A DNA stretch of 64,000 bases from JABDFW01 sp035550215 (GTDB lineage: Bacteria > Bacteroidota > Bacteroidia > Chitinophagales > Chitinophagaceae). The position numbers and the translations under genes are program-made. Of the stretch, positions 18,119 to 26,409 are shown piece after piece. How positions within the stretch are numbered: the first letter of the stretch is position 1; every line of letters starts with the position of its first letter. The notes below the pieces were generated by a model that worked only from the letters and a program-made list of their open reading frames with translations, ran no database searches and was not told the origin of the DNA. The stretch spans positions 62,001 to 126,000 of the forward strand of contig DASZPM010000003.1 of the NCBI GenBank assembly GCA_035550215.1. Reading direction: 5' to 3'.

Positions 18119-18862
18119 ATGAAAAAAGTATTATTGGGTGTTGTTTTTGTTTTGGCTTTGGCTGCTTCAAACGCGCAGGGTACTGACAGTACCAGTAAGA
18201 ATGTGTGGAAGAAGTACGATTTAAGCAATCGTGCGAACGACCATTTTATGCTGCAATATGGCCTTGACGGGTGGGCTACCACCCCAGACAGTACCAGCCC
18301 TTCCGGCTTTTCAAGGCATTTCAATTTTTATTTTATGCTTGACAAGCCCTTTAAAAATAATCCTCATATGAGTGTTGGGTATGGTTTGGGTTTGGGCACA
18401 AGTAATATCTTTTTCAAAAACACATACGTAAACCTTAAATCTTTTACCAGTACGTTGCCGTTTACAAGTGTAGGTACGAGTTCCGTGGACCATTTCAGCA
18501 AGTTTAAGCTAACAACTATGTTTGTTGAGCTGCCGTTTGAATTGCGCTATTCTGCCAACCCCGTAACTCCCGATAAAGGGCTTAAGGCTTCTGTTGGCGT
18601 AAAGCTTGGTTACCTGTTAAATGCTTACACAAAAGGTAAAAACGCGCTTGATGCCTCAGGTAATACCATATATGGCCCTACATATAAAGAAAAGGAGTAT
18701 GATACAAGGTTTATTAACCATACAAGGGTAGCCGTTACCGGCAGGCTTGGCGTAGGCAATATTTCTTTGGATGTTTCCTACCAGGTCACCAACTTTCTTA
18801 AAGTCAACACAGGCCCTGCAATTAACCCATATTCTGTTGGTTTAACCCTGAGCGGCTTGTAA
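18119..18862 (+). CDS. Predicted outer-membrane beta-barrel protein
   Basis: A 247-residue exported protein with a signal peptide (1-20, ending AASNAQ) and alternating amphipathic strands typical of small barrels (FMLQYGLDGW, HMSVGYGLGLGTSNIFF, LKASVGVKLGYLLNAY, ISLDVSYQV). It ends in YSVGLTLSGL. It resembles the PorT/OmpW-like barrels of Bacteroidota, but I do not recognise a specific family. It is followed by a strong terminator and is transcribed alone. Confidence 0.65.
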   Translation: MKKVLLGVVFVLALAASNAQGTDSTSKNVWKKYDLSNRANDHFMLQYGLDGWATTPDSTSPSGFSRHFNFYFMLDKPFKNNPHMSVGYGLGLGTSNIFFKNTYVNLKSFTSTLPFTSVGTSSVDHFSKFKLTTMFVELPFELRYSANPVTPDKGLKASVGVKLGYLLNAYTKGKNALDASGNTIYGPTYKEKEYDTRFINHTRVAVTGRLGVGNISLDVSYQVTNFLKVNTGPAINPYSVGLTLSGL

Positions 18863-18895
18863 AAGACCGGCGAAGCTAAACAATTTAAAATATGC

Positions 18896-18928
18896 GGCCA
18901 ATTACCAAAACAGGTAATTGGCCTTTTT
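18896..18928 (+). terminator. Strong terminator after the barrel protein gene
   Basis: GGCCAATTACC (18896-18906) and GGTAATTGGCC (18913-18923) form a perfect 11-bp stem with a 6-nt loop, followed by five Ts. Confidence 0.85.
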
Positions 18929-19083
18929 GTTATGCCCGCCGCCGTATGCCAGCACCGTATGCCCGAATCTTACAGCGCAAAAAATTATTTCCTTTTAAAA
19001 ACCATCGCAGGTAATACTGCGTAATTGAATACAAGTGCGATCACACCAAAAAAACACAATACAAAAACGTAAAAAAGGATTTT

Positions 19084-19662
19084 ATGAAAAATATTAAAAT
19101 ACATTTCAAAACAATTATTCTCGGCATGGCCCTGTTATATGCAGGAAACACTTTTGCTCAGTCAAATGATATGCAGACTGACCCGATGGTGGGGGGTGCT
19201 GCTATGTACCCGGCAAAAAATATTGTAGAAAATGCTGTTAACTCAAAAGACCACACTACGCTGGTAGCTGCCGTAAAAGCCGCCGGCCTGGTTGAAACAC
19301 TTGAAGGAAGCGGACCCCTTACAGTATTTGCGCCTACAAACAAAGCATTTGATAAGTTACCTGCGGGCACTGTTGATGCGCTGTTAAAACCTGAGAACAA
19401 AGCCAAGCTTACCTCAGTACTGACCTACCATGTAATTGCCGGTAAAATTGATTCGCATATGCTGATGGACTGGATTAAAAAGAACAACGGTTCATACATT
19501 GCTAAAACAGTAGAAGGCGGTGAATTGAAATTTTGGATGAAAGGCAAAAACCTGTATGTGACAGATGAAATGGGCAATAGTGCGAAGATTACTATCAAAG
19601 ATGTTTATCAAAAGAACGGAATTATACATGTTATAGACACCGTTCTTATGCCAAAAGCATAA
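19084..19662 (+). CDS. Fasciclin domain-containing protein
   Basis: Exported protein of 192 residues with a signal peptide (about 1-26, ending AGNTFAQ) and one FAS1 domain (about 45-192): VAAVKAAGLVETLEGSGPLTVFAPTNKAF, where H1 is TVFAPTNKAF, then LTYHVIAGKID and the C-terminal H2-like GIIHVIDTVLMP. FAS1 domains serve in adhesion or extracellular binding. A GC-rich terminator follows at 19691. Confidence 0.92.
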   Translation: MKNIKIHFKTIILGMALLYAGNTFAQSNDMQTDPMVGGAAMYPAKNIVENAVNSKDHTTLVAAVKAAGLVETLEGSGPLTVFAPTNKAFDKLPAGTVDALLKPENKAKLTSVLTYHVIAGKIDSHMLMDWIKKNNGSYIAKTVEGGELKFWMKGKNLYVTDEMGNSAKITIKDVYQKNGIIHVIDTVLMPKA

Positions 19663-19690
19663 TTATCAGGGGTTTTTTAAGATGGAATAC

Positions 19691-19718
19691 GGGGCTGCTA
19701 TTTGGCGGCCCCCTTTTC
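19691..19718 (+). terminator. Terminator after the fasciclin gene
   Basis: GGGGCTGC (19691-19698) pairs with GCGGCCCC (19705-19712), with one G-U pair, followed by CCTTTT. It lies inside a longer possible reading frame of the VanZ gene, which argues against the ATG at 19682 as that gene's start. Confidence 0.7.
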
Positions 19719-19721
19719 ATT

Positions 19722-19729
19722 TATATTTG
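19722..19729 (+). promoter_or_regulatory. Promoter of the VanZ-family gene
   Basis: TATATTTG is a perfect -7 box with a TTTG at 19701-19704, 17 bp upstream, fitting the -33/-7 arrangement. Transcription should start near 19735, just before the GTG at 19739. Confidence 0.55.
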
Positions 19730-19738
19730 CGCAAAAAA

Positions 19739-20143
19739 GTGCAGATTAAGTTTCAGTATTTTATCCCGGCAATTATTTGGTTTATTATTATTTATATTTT
19801 GCTGGTAATGCCCAGCAGCGATATACCAACCTTTTATTTTCTCGATGTTATATATTTTGATAAATGGGTGCACGCCGGGCTTTTTGGCATGCAGGTTATA
19901 TTAACCTGTTTTCCTTTTTTTAAATCGAAATATACCTCTGCATCTTTCTTTTTTAAAATCACTGTGCTTGTTATTGCTTATGGTGTCGCTATGGAGTTTG
20001 TGCAAAAATACTTTACCAACGGGGACAGGGATTTTGATGTCTTGGACATTGCTGCTGATGCCGCAGGCGCTGTTATAGGGTATTTATTTATTAAAGCCCG
20101 GTTCAAAAAATTTACTGCAAAGCAAGAAAAGGCCAAAAAATAA
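19739..20143 (+). CDS. VanZ family membrane protein
   Basis: Small integral membrane protein with four hydrophobic helices and the VanZ pattern: FIPAIIWFIIIYILLVMPSS, then DKWVHAGLFGM (the conserved D-K-x-x-H), a central helix, and a C-terminal FDVLDIAADAAGAVIGYL. VanZ relatives give low-level teicoplanin resistance in enterococci; the role here is unknown. I place the start at the GTG at 19739 (134 residues), since an ATG at 19682 would lie before the terminator and promoter. That longer start would add 19 residues. Confidence 0.8.
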   Translation: MQIKFQYFIPAIIWFIIIYILLVMPSSDIPTFYFLDVIYFDKWVHAGLFGMQVILTCFPFFKSKYTSASFFFKITVLVIAYGVAMEFVQKYFTNGDRDFDVLDIAADAAGAVIGYLFIKARFKKFTAKQEKAKK

Positions 20144-20163
20144 GCCCCTGTAGAAACAGGGGC
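20144..20163. terminator. Hairpin at the end of the VanZ gene
   Basis: GCCCCTG (20144-20150) and CAGGGGC (20157-20163) form a perfect 7-bp stem just after the stop codon. There is no T run on the plus side; the minus side is T-rich. Confidence 0.5.
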
Positions 20164-20483
20164 CGCAACCAAAACTAACTGCTTATGAGAAAAATTTAAC
20201 TACTTGCTTTTTATTATTTTACAAATGCAATGCCAGATATTATTCTTAAACTGTTAATCACTCTTCACTCACCGGCTTGCTTATCTACTTATTAGGACAC
20301 AAAATTCTTTGAAAGTTTTAATAATGAAAAGTTAACTAATTGCGCTGCTCATTTGTCTTTAAGTTTATAAAAAGTTAAGGCTGTTGAAAATGAATAAGAT
20401 AAGAGCTTTTAAACTCTTAAACATCCCTCCTTTTTTTAACAATTGCTTGTTTTAAGCAAGCTGGTCTTTGTTGTATATACGTA
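20164..20483. other. AT-rich intergenic stretch without a gene
   Basis: About 320 bp between convergent genes. It holds a weak hairpin with stem GCTTG/CAAGC near 20446-20463 and a short AAGAG/CTCTT repeat near 20400. I see no credible reading frame or RNA gene. Confidence 0.5.
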
Positions 20484-21251
20484 TTAAAGTTTAAAAAGGT
20501 ACCCTACGGTTATATTTGCAGCGCCGGTATTGTTTTGGCCGTTCGCCTTATCTTTCTGGATGGGTATAAAACCATAATTGCCGCCGATATTCAACATAAT
20601 ACTGCCAGCCGGCGCCCTGGTGGATATGCCAATGCCCCCCTGTATGCCGACATTGAATTTCTTAATGTCGCTTTTTACATCCTGGGAATTATCAAAGGTA
20701 ATTGCCTGGGGCGTCAAAGGCATTTGTTCATTTTCATCAGCATAAACATTGCTTGTCCCTTTCACAATATCTTTCGCGGCAACCAGGTAGCCAAAATAAG
20801 GGCCGCCAGTTACAAAAAAATGCCAGCCTTTTCCTAAAGGAAAACTTAGCCTTGCCATAACCGGCAGTTCAAGATAGTTTAGCCTGGATACACTGTTTAA
20901 ATTGGCATATAGGTATTCAGGCGTTCCTGTTGGCGGGTTGGGGGTAAAATCGCTGGTGGGTATTGCCTGTTTGCCATTTTTTTTACCACCCTGGGAGGAA
21001 TAATTCAGTTCCGCCTGCAGGGCAAACTTGCCGGTTAATTTATAAATGCATACTGCGCCAAAATAAGGGCCCAGCCGGGATGACCACCCTTTACTCACCG
21101 GGTTGCTGCCTGAGCCATTGCCGGCAGTAAGGTTTGGTATATCTATACCTGCTTTAACACCTAACAAAAGGTCTTTTTGGCTATAACTGTTAATTGTTGC
21201 CGTGACAAGAAGCGCCAGGATAAGGCAATACCTGCGGAGACTGCTTTTCAT
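20484..21251 (-). CDS. PorT family outer-membrane beta-barrel protein
   Basis: Exported barrel protein of 255 residues with a signal peptide (about 1-24, ending TINSYSQ). The outer_membrane beta-barrel_2/PorT pattern is clear: LLGVKAGIDIPNLT at the first strand, PYFGAVCIYKLTGKFALQAELNYSSQGG, then FNVGIQGGIGISTRAP and a closing GAANITVGYLFKL. Such proteins are abundant in Bacteroidota; most have no known role. It is unlinked to other porin or T9SS genes. Confidence 0.82.
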   Translation of the reverse strand: MKSSLRRYCLILALLVTATINSYSQKDLLLGVKAGIDIPNLTAGNGSGSNPVSKGWSSRLGPYFGAVCIYKLTGKFALQAELNYSSQGGKKNGKQAIPTSDFTPNPPTGTPEYLYANLNSVSRLNYLELPVMARLSFPLGKGWHFFVTGGPYFGYLVAAKDIVKGTSNVYADENEQMPLTPQAITFDNSQDVKSDIKKFNVGIQGGIGISTRAPAGSIMLNIGGNYGFIPIQKDKANGQNNTGAANITVGYLFKL

Positions 21252-21359
21252 AAAAGTTTTTATGTAGCTAAAGGTAGATACAATATTATTTTCAGCATAA
21301 TATTATATCCCTATTTAAACAGTACAATTTTTACTTAAATTCACCACTATTCCTAAAAA

Positions 21360-22682
21360 ATGTCTTTGCAACAAAATAATAACCAGGCTGCAACAGTTAA
21401 AACATTTATAACGCCCCGGCGCAGAATTGCCGCAATATTTGGTGGAAGTATGGGTAACCTTGTTGAGTGGTACGACTGGTATGCCTACTCAGCTTTTGCT
21501 ATTTATTTTTCACCAGTTTTCTTTCCAAAAGAAGATGCCACAGCACAGTTAATGAACACAGCCGGCATATTTGCCATTGGTTTTTTAATGCGCCCTATAG
21601 GCGGGTGGCTGTTTGGCAGCATGGCAGATAAGGCCGGGCGTAAAAAATCTATGCTGCTGTCTGTATTGCTTATGTCTTTTGGCTCATTGGTTATCGCGCT
21701 TACCCCAACGTATGAAACTATCGGCGCGGCTGCCTGGGTTTTACTCCTGCTTGCGCGGTTATTGCAGGGGTTAAGCCTTGGGGGTGAATATGGCGTATCA
21801 GCTACCTACCTGAGCGAAATGGCCACCAGCCAACGCCGCGGATTTTATTCAAGCTTTCAATATGTTACCCTGATTGGCGGACAACTAATTGCACTGGGCA
21901 TTCAAATAATACTGCAAAAAGTTTTGCTTACAGAACAGCAATTACATAGCTGGGGCTGGCGTATACCCTTTGCTGTGGGTGGCGTGCTTGCCCTAATAAC
22001 ATTATACCTGCGCGCAGGACTTGATGAAACAAGCGCATTTGAAGCTGTTGAAAAACATAAAAATAAAGGGACGATAAAAGCATTACTGCGGCATCCTAAA
22101 GCAGTGCTTATTGTTATGGGGCTTACAATGGGTGGAACCGTGGCCTTTTATACCTACACTACCTATATGCAAAAATTCCTGGTGAATACGGTGCACCTTA
22201 CTAAAGAGCAATCCACCAATCTCTCTTTTATTTCCCTGTTGCTTTTTGCGTTGGTGCAACCGTTATTTGGCGCTTTAAGCGACAGGATTGGGAGGAAGCC
22301 TTTATTAATAGCCTTTGGCATACTTGGTATTGTTTGCACGGTGCCACTGCTTACGGCATTAAGTCACACAACATCTCAAACAACGGCATTTTTTTTACTT
22401 GTTGCCGCACTTACTATTGTAAGTGGTTATACCAGTATTAACGCGGTGGTAAAGGCAGAACTGTTTCCTGCAGAAGTACGCGCATTGGGTGTTGGTTTAC
22501 CCTTTGCTTTTGCAGTGGCCATTTTTGGCGGTACCGCTGAATATATTGCGCTGGCTTTTAAAGAAGCGGGCCATGAGCCTTATTTTTATTGGTATGTTAC
22601 AGGGTGCATCGGCTTATCGTTGCTTGTGTATTTGTTTATGCATGATACAAAGAAGGTATCGAAAATGTTGGCGGAGGATTAG
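21360..22682 (+). CDS. MFS transporter of the metabolite:H+ symporter (MHS) type
   Basis: Inner-membrane transporter of 440 residues with 12 hydrophobic segments. MHS hallmarks are GNLVEWYDWYAYSAFAIYFS in helix 1, RPIGGWLFGSMADKAGRKKS at loop 2-3, LLQGLSLGGEYGVSATYLSE in helix 4-5, and SDRIGRKPLLI at the second-half repeat. Relatives carry alpha-ketoglutarate, citrate, proline or shikimate with protons. The substrate here is not evident. It is a single gene. Confidence 0.92.
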   Translation: MSLQQNNNQAATVKTFITPRRRIAAIFGGSMGNLVEWYDWYAYSAFAIYFSPVFFPKEDATAQLMNTAGIFAIGFLMRPIGGWLFGSMADKAGRKKSMLLSVLLMSFGSLVIALTPTYETIGAAAWVLLLLARLLQGLSLGGEYGVSATYLSEMATSQRRGFYSSFQYVTLIGGQLIALGIQIILQKVLLTEQQLHSWGWRIPFAVGGVLALITLYLRAGLDETSAFEAVEKHKNKGTIKALLRHPKAVLIVMGLTMGGTVAFYTYTTYMQKFLVNTVHLTKEQSTNLSFISLLLFALVQPLFGALSDRIGRKPLLIAFGILGIVCTVPLLTALSHTTSQTTAFFLLVAALTIVSGYTSINAVVKAELFPAEVRALGVGLPFAFAVAIFGGTAEYIALAFKEAGHEPYFYWYVTGCIGLSLLVYLFMHDTKKVSKMLAED

Positions 22683-22788
22683 CTTTCTTTAAACGCCGGC
22701 AGTAGATTGTAATAATTACAACGATAAGAAAATCAATAAAAATAATTTTTGCAGATAAGGGCACTAAATTAGCCAGGGAGATTAGCTG

Positions 22789-23484
22789 CTAACTTTTCTC
22801 CAGGATGAGCATTGTATGCCGTTCGTCAATGCGGTGTTGTTGTACCGTAAACCCTGTTTCTGTTGCCCAGTTAACAACATCGCCTGTAACGGCCGGAAAA
22901 TCGTAGTTGCGCATGTGGTCAAATACCTGCTGCTTCTCCTCTTCCGTTACCATTTGCCAGGTGGCTTTAATGTTGTCTATATATTCTTCAATATATTCGT
23001 CTTTCGTTTGCCCTTCATTTCTTAAAATATCAATCATTATCATCACGCCTTTGGCATTAAGCCGCGCGTAGCAATTTTGTAATAGCTTCTTTTTTTCATC
23101 GTCCTGTAAATGGTGAATGGCATAGCTGCTGTGTATTACATCAAAATTTCCCTCTTCTGTCTCAACAAAGCTTTGCATGGGGGCACAACGCAATTGATAT
23201 GCGCATTCAAGCCTTGAGAGGTTTTGTTCCGCGAGCTCCAGGGCAGAAGAAGATAAATCATACCCCGTATAACTTGCTACAGGCCTTAATTGCAACTGGG
23301 GTATCATGGGTTGCGCGTCCCCGCAACCAAAGTCAAGTACACGAAGCGGTCTATCTATATCAAGCGCTGTAAAAGCAGCGCTTGTTTGTTCCGCCATTTC
23401 TTTATGGCGCATGTAATTATAGGTAATTATTTTTTGATAGATATCCCAGCTACTTACAAATATGGCAGCAAGCTTTGGTGTCAT
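22789..23484 (-). CDS. Class I SAM-dependent methyltransferase
   Basis: Soluble protein of about 231 residues. SAM-binding motif I is VLDFGCGDAQPM, followed by the acidic YTGYDLSSSALELAE, motif II-like FDVIHSSYAIHHL and motif III region LNAKGVMIMID. The acceptor is unknown. The start is the ATG at 23484 (MTPKLAAIF); a TTG at 23544 would add 20 residues of unlikely sequence. It is divergent from the second GH144 gene and convergent with the MHS transporter. Confidence 0.85.
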   Translation of the reverse strand: MTPKLAAIFVSSWDIYQKIITYNYMRHKEMAEQTSAAFTALDIDRPLRVLDFGCGDAQPMIPQLQLRPVASYTGYDLSSSALELAEQNLSRLECAYQLRCAPMQSFVETEEGNFDVIHSSYAIHHLQDDEKKKLLQNCYARLNAKGVMIMIDILRNEGQTKDEYIEEYIDNIKATWQMVTEEEKQQVFDHMRNYDFPAVTGDVVNWATETGFTVQQHRIDERHTMLILEKS

Positions 23485-23591
23485 TGAATCTATTTTAATA
23501 ACGGCAACGCCGCAATGGCTAAACGTGAAATTAACTAAAAACAATTTTTGGGCAGTAAAAAATAATGTGCCGCCTGCTTAAGCATAAATAA

Positions 23592-23599
23592 TAGATTTG
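23592..23599 (+). promoter_or_regulatory. -7 box of the second GH144 gene
   Basis: TAGATTTG is a perfect TAnnTTTG box. It includes the TTG at 23597, which therefore cannot be the start codon. The GTG at 23618, followed by a classical signal peptide, is preferred. Confidence 0.55.
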
Positions 23600-23617
23600 T
23601 GTTTTAAAAGTTTGCCG

Positions 23618-25036
23618 GTGAAAAAATGTGTTATCTTATTTACAGGGTTGTTTGCCTGCGGGTTGTTGTTTGCACAAAAGAACAACGCACAGCAACATTT
23701 ATTAAATCATGACTCTATTGCGCCGGTTGGTATCATTCCCGGCCTTTCTGATTCTGCATTGCTTGATGTAGTGCAGCGGCAAACATTCCGTTACTTCTGG
23801 CAGTATGCGCACCCGGTAAGCGGCCTTGCAAGGGAAAGAGACAATACCGTGCACGGCGATTATTACTGGGATTACATTAATGAAGCTTATAACGAACCCA
23901 ACTTCAGTCCCTATACGTATGGGCCGGAAGCATGCGCCATCGGGGGTACGGGCTTTGGCATTATGGCAACCATCGTGGCGGTTAACCGTGGTTGGGTGGG
24001 GCGCGATACCGCCTTAAAGCGGCTGGTGAAGATGGTTGATTTTTTAAACAGGGCAGACAGCTACCACGGCATTTTTCCGCATTTTATGAATGGCGCCACC
24101 GGCAAAACAATACCCTTCGGCAAGCTGGATGATGGCGCTGATATTGTTGAAACATCATACCTGCTTATGGGGCTGTTATGTGCGCGTGAATATTTTAATG
24201 GTGATACGCCGCTGGAAAAATATTTTCGTAACAGGGTTAATACGTTATGGGATGCTGCCAACTGGAACTGGCATACAAAAGGAGAGAAGAAGTTATTGTA
24301 CTGGCACTGGAGCCCATGGAATGATTGGGATATGAATTTTCCGGTGAGGGGTTATAATGAGTGCCTGATAACATTTATAATGGCGGCATCATCAAAGTGG
24401 CACCCTATACCTGTTGAAGTGTATAATTATAGCTGGAAGGAAAGCGAATCGTATTACAACGGCAAAACATATTATGGTATTAACTTGCCGTTAGGTTTTG
24501 AGTATGGCGGCCCCTTGTTCTTTACACAATATACTTACCAAGGAATTGACCCGCACAGCCTGAAAGATTCAGCCGTTGATTACTGGGAGCAAAACGTTAA
24601 CCACACTTTAATAAACAGGGCGTGGTGTATTGATAACCCGCTTAAGTATAAAGGTTATGGTGAAAATTGCTGGGGACTGACTGCGGGAGACAGTTACCAT
24701 GGTTATATTGCACACTGCCCGCAGGAAGATTCAGGCGTTATACAACCCACGGCTGCTTTATCAGCTTTTCCATATACGCCAAAATATAGTATGCAGGTAT
24801 TACGCCATTTGTATTATGATTTGGGCAGTAAAGTATGGGGGCCTTATGGCTTTGCTGACGGTTTTAGTGAAACAAAAAACTGGTATGCCAAAACACACCT
24901 TGCTATTGATGAAGGCCCGATTGTTGTGATGATTGAAAACTACCGCACCGGCCTGTTATGGCATTTATTTATGAACATACCAGAGATACAGAATGGCTTA
25001 AAACGGTTGGGATTTGAGAGCAAATATTATAAATAA
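23618..25036 (+). CDS. GH144-type (PF10091) glucanase, second copy
   Basis: Exported protein of 472 residues, a paralogue of 13055-14371, sharing QTFRYFW.., AHPVSGLARER, GGTGFGIMA, SYHGIFPHFMNGATGK, DDGADIVETSYLLMGLLCARE and AIDEGPIVVMIENYRTG. Between ARER and GGTGFG it has 34 residues where the other copy has 14. The signal peptide VKKCVILFTGLFACGLLFAQ starts at the GTG at 23618. Known GH144 enzymes cut beta-1,2-glucan or release sophorose, so the two copies may divide endo and exo roles. An SGNH esterase gene follows 95 bp downstream. Confidence 0.85.
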   Translation: MKKCVILFTGLFACGLLFAQKNNAQQHLLNHDSIAPVGIIPGLSDSALLDVVQRQTFRYFWQYAHPVSGLARERDNTVHGDYYWDYINEAYNEPNFSPYTYGPEACAIGGTGFGIMATIVAVNRGWVGRDTALKRLVKMVDFLNRADSYHGIFPHFMNGATGKTIPFGKLDDGADIVETSYLLMGLLCAREYFNGDTPLEKYFRNRVNTLWDAANWNWHTKGEKKLLYWHWSPWNDWDMNFPVRGYNECLITFIMAASSKWHPIPVEVYNYSWKESESYYNGKTYYGINLPLGFEYGGPLFFTQYTYQGIDPHSLKDSAVDYWEQNVNHTLINRAWCIDNPLKYKGYGENCWGLTAGDSYHGYIAHCPQEDSGVIQPTAALSAFPYTPKYSMQVLRHLYYDLGSKVWGPYGFADGFSETKNWYAKTHLAIDEGPIVVMIENYRTGLLWHLFMNIPEIQNGLKRLGFESKYYK

Positions 25037-25131
25037 ATTGTTTCGCCGGTTGGTACGGAAGAGTTGATCGGCACATGTTAAATCTGTTATTTGTTACATC
25101 TTCAATAACTTTAGCCAAATAAATTAAGAAA

Positions 25132-25794
25132 ATGACGCGAATTGTTTGCCTTTGTATTGTAAGCATTTTTATTATTGCGCAGCGGGTATATGCACAGCAC
25201 CCGCCTTTTTGGAATGACATTCAAAATTTTAAAAAACAGGATTCAATAAAACCACCGCCGCAAAATGCTATTTTATTTGTAGGTAGTTCATCATTCACCA
25301 AGTGGACAGATGTACAAAGCTATTTTCCTGATCACACTATTATTAACCGCGGTTTTGGCGGTTCAACTTTGGCAGATGTAATACGTTATGCGGGTGATGT
25401 AATATTTCCTTATCATCCTAAACAAGTAGTGATTTATTGCGGTGAAAATGATTTTGCCTACAGCGATACGGTAGCAGTGTCAACCGTGGTAAACAGGTTT
25501 AAAGAGTTATTCAACATAATAAGGAATAAAATGCCGGGAGAGAACATAGTATTTATTTCTATGAAGCCCAGCCCCAGCCGGAAAAAGTTTTGGCCCAAAA
25601 TGATTGAGGGTAACAAAGAGATACACGCGTTTTTAGCAAAACACAAAAACACCTCCTTTGTAGATGTTTTTCCGCTTATGCTGGTAAACAGCCACCAGGC
25701 AATTCCTTCCATCTTTTTAAATGACAGCCTGCACATGAATGCAAGCGGTTACGCTATATGGCAAAAGGTAATTGAGCCTGTGTTAGTGAAATAA
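25132..25794 (+). CDS. SGNH/GDSL-family esterase
   Basis: Exported protein of 220 residues with a signal peptide (1-21, ending RVYAQ). The four SGNH blocks are clear: Ser53 in FVGSSS, Gly in NRGFGGS (72-78), Asn in GENDF (104-108), and Asp198-x2-His201 in NDSLHMNASGY. It should remove acyl groups from a carbohydrate or lipid in the periplasm. Next to GH144 and close to GH3, it could strip succinyl or similar groups from periplasmic glucans, which is inference. Confidence 0.88.
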   Translation: MTRIVCLCIVSIFIIAQRVYAQHPPFWNDIQNFKKQDSIKPPPQNAILFVGSSSFTKWTDVQSYFPDHTIINRGFGGSTLADVIRYAGDVIFPYHPKQVVIYCGENDFAYSDTVAVSTVVNRFKELFNIIRNKMPGENIVFISMKPSPSRKKFWPKMIEGNKEIHAFLAKHKNTSFVDVFPLMLVNSHQAIPSIFLNDSLHMNASGYAIWQKVIEPVLVK

Positions 25795-25822
25795 TTGCGC
25801 AGCGCTATCGTAAAAGCGCGGG

Positions 25823-26269
25823 TTATTTTACTATCATTTTCGCGGCCCTTTCCAGCAACTCAACATCAGTCACACCTCTAAAGCCGCTAAAGGCTACAGA
25901 TATAATGGTGCCGTCTTCCAGTGTTACCGGCAGGCCGCCGCGCCAGCCTATGTAATGCTGCCGCTCAATGCCAAATTGTTTTTCATCAATATCACCGTTA
26001 AAAACCAATTTTTCAAATTCGCCGGTTCGTATACCGGTTATATGTACCTGGCTGGCTTTTGTCCATGCAATCCTGAAAGTTTCCCGCATTTTTATCTTAT
26101 TGGTGCCAAACATTTTTCCATATACATTGCCCGCTTCGTCTACTATACACAAGGCGGCATTGCCGTCATTTTTTATCCTGTCAGCTTCAATTTTAACGTA
26201 TTCTGCAAATAATGTTTCGCAGGCGGCAATCATACTTCTAATAATATTTTGCAAACTTGTTTTTTCCAT
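25823..26269 (-). CDS. GlcG/HbpS-like protein (PF03928 type)
   Basis: Soluble protein of 148 residues. It has the overall pattern of the GlcG/HbpS family: a VDEAGNVYGKM strand pair, a KASQVHI helix, WRGGLPVTLEDG and a C-terminal VAFSGFRGVTDVELLERAAKMI helix. HbpS binds haem in Streptomyces; GlcG is encoded with glycolate oxidase. Neither context exists here, and the conserved motifs are weaker than usual, so the function is open. It is convergent with the esterase gene. Confidence 0.65.
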   Translation of the reverse strand: MEKTSLQNIIRSMIAACETLFAEYVKIEADRIKNDGNAALCIVDEAGNVYGKMFGTNKIKMRETFRIAWTKASQVHITGIRTGEFEKLVFNGDIDEKQFGIERQHYIGWRGGLPVTLEDGTIISVAFSGFRGVTDVELLERAAKMIVK

Positions 26270-26409
26270 AAAATATGTTTAGGCATAAAATTAAACAATA
26301 GTCGGGCCGTAAATTTTCTTTTATTATAACAGCATAAATCATCCATAATTATTGCCCAATTTGTTACATTGCGTGTCCTTAACGCAATAACTTTCTAAAC
26401 AATTGCTCC

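Noticed and set aside
22707..22721. TTGTAATAATTACAA near-palindrome between convergent genes
   Set aside because: It lies downstream of both genes and is AT-rich, so chance is likely; no promoter is near.
26368..26388. ATTGCG/CGCAAT hairpin ahead of the GH3 gene
   Set aside because: Six base pairs with a 9-nt loop and no T run; too weak to call a regulatory site.
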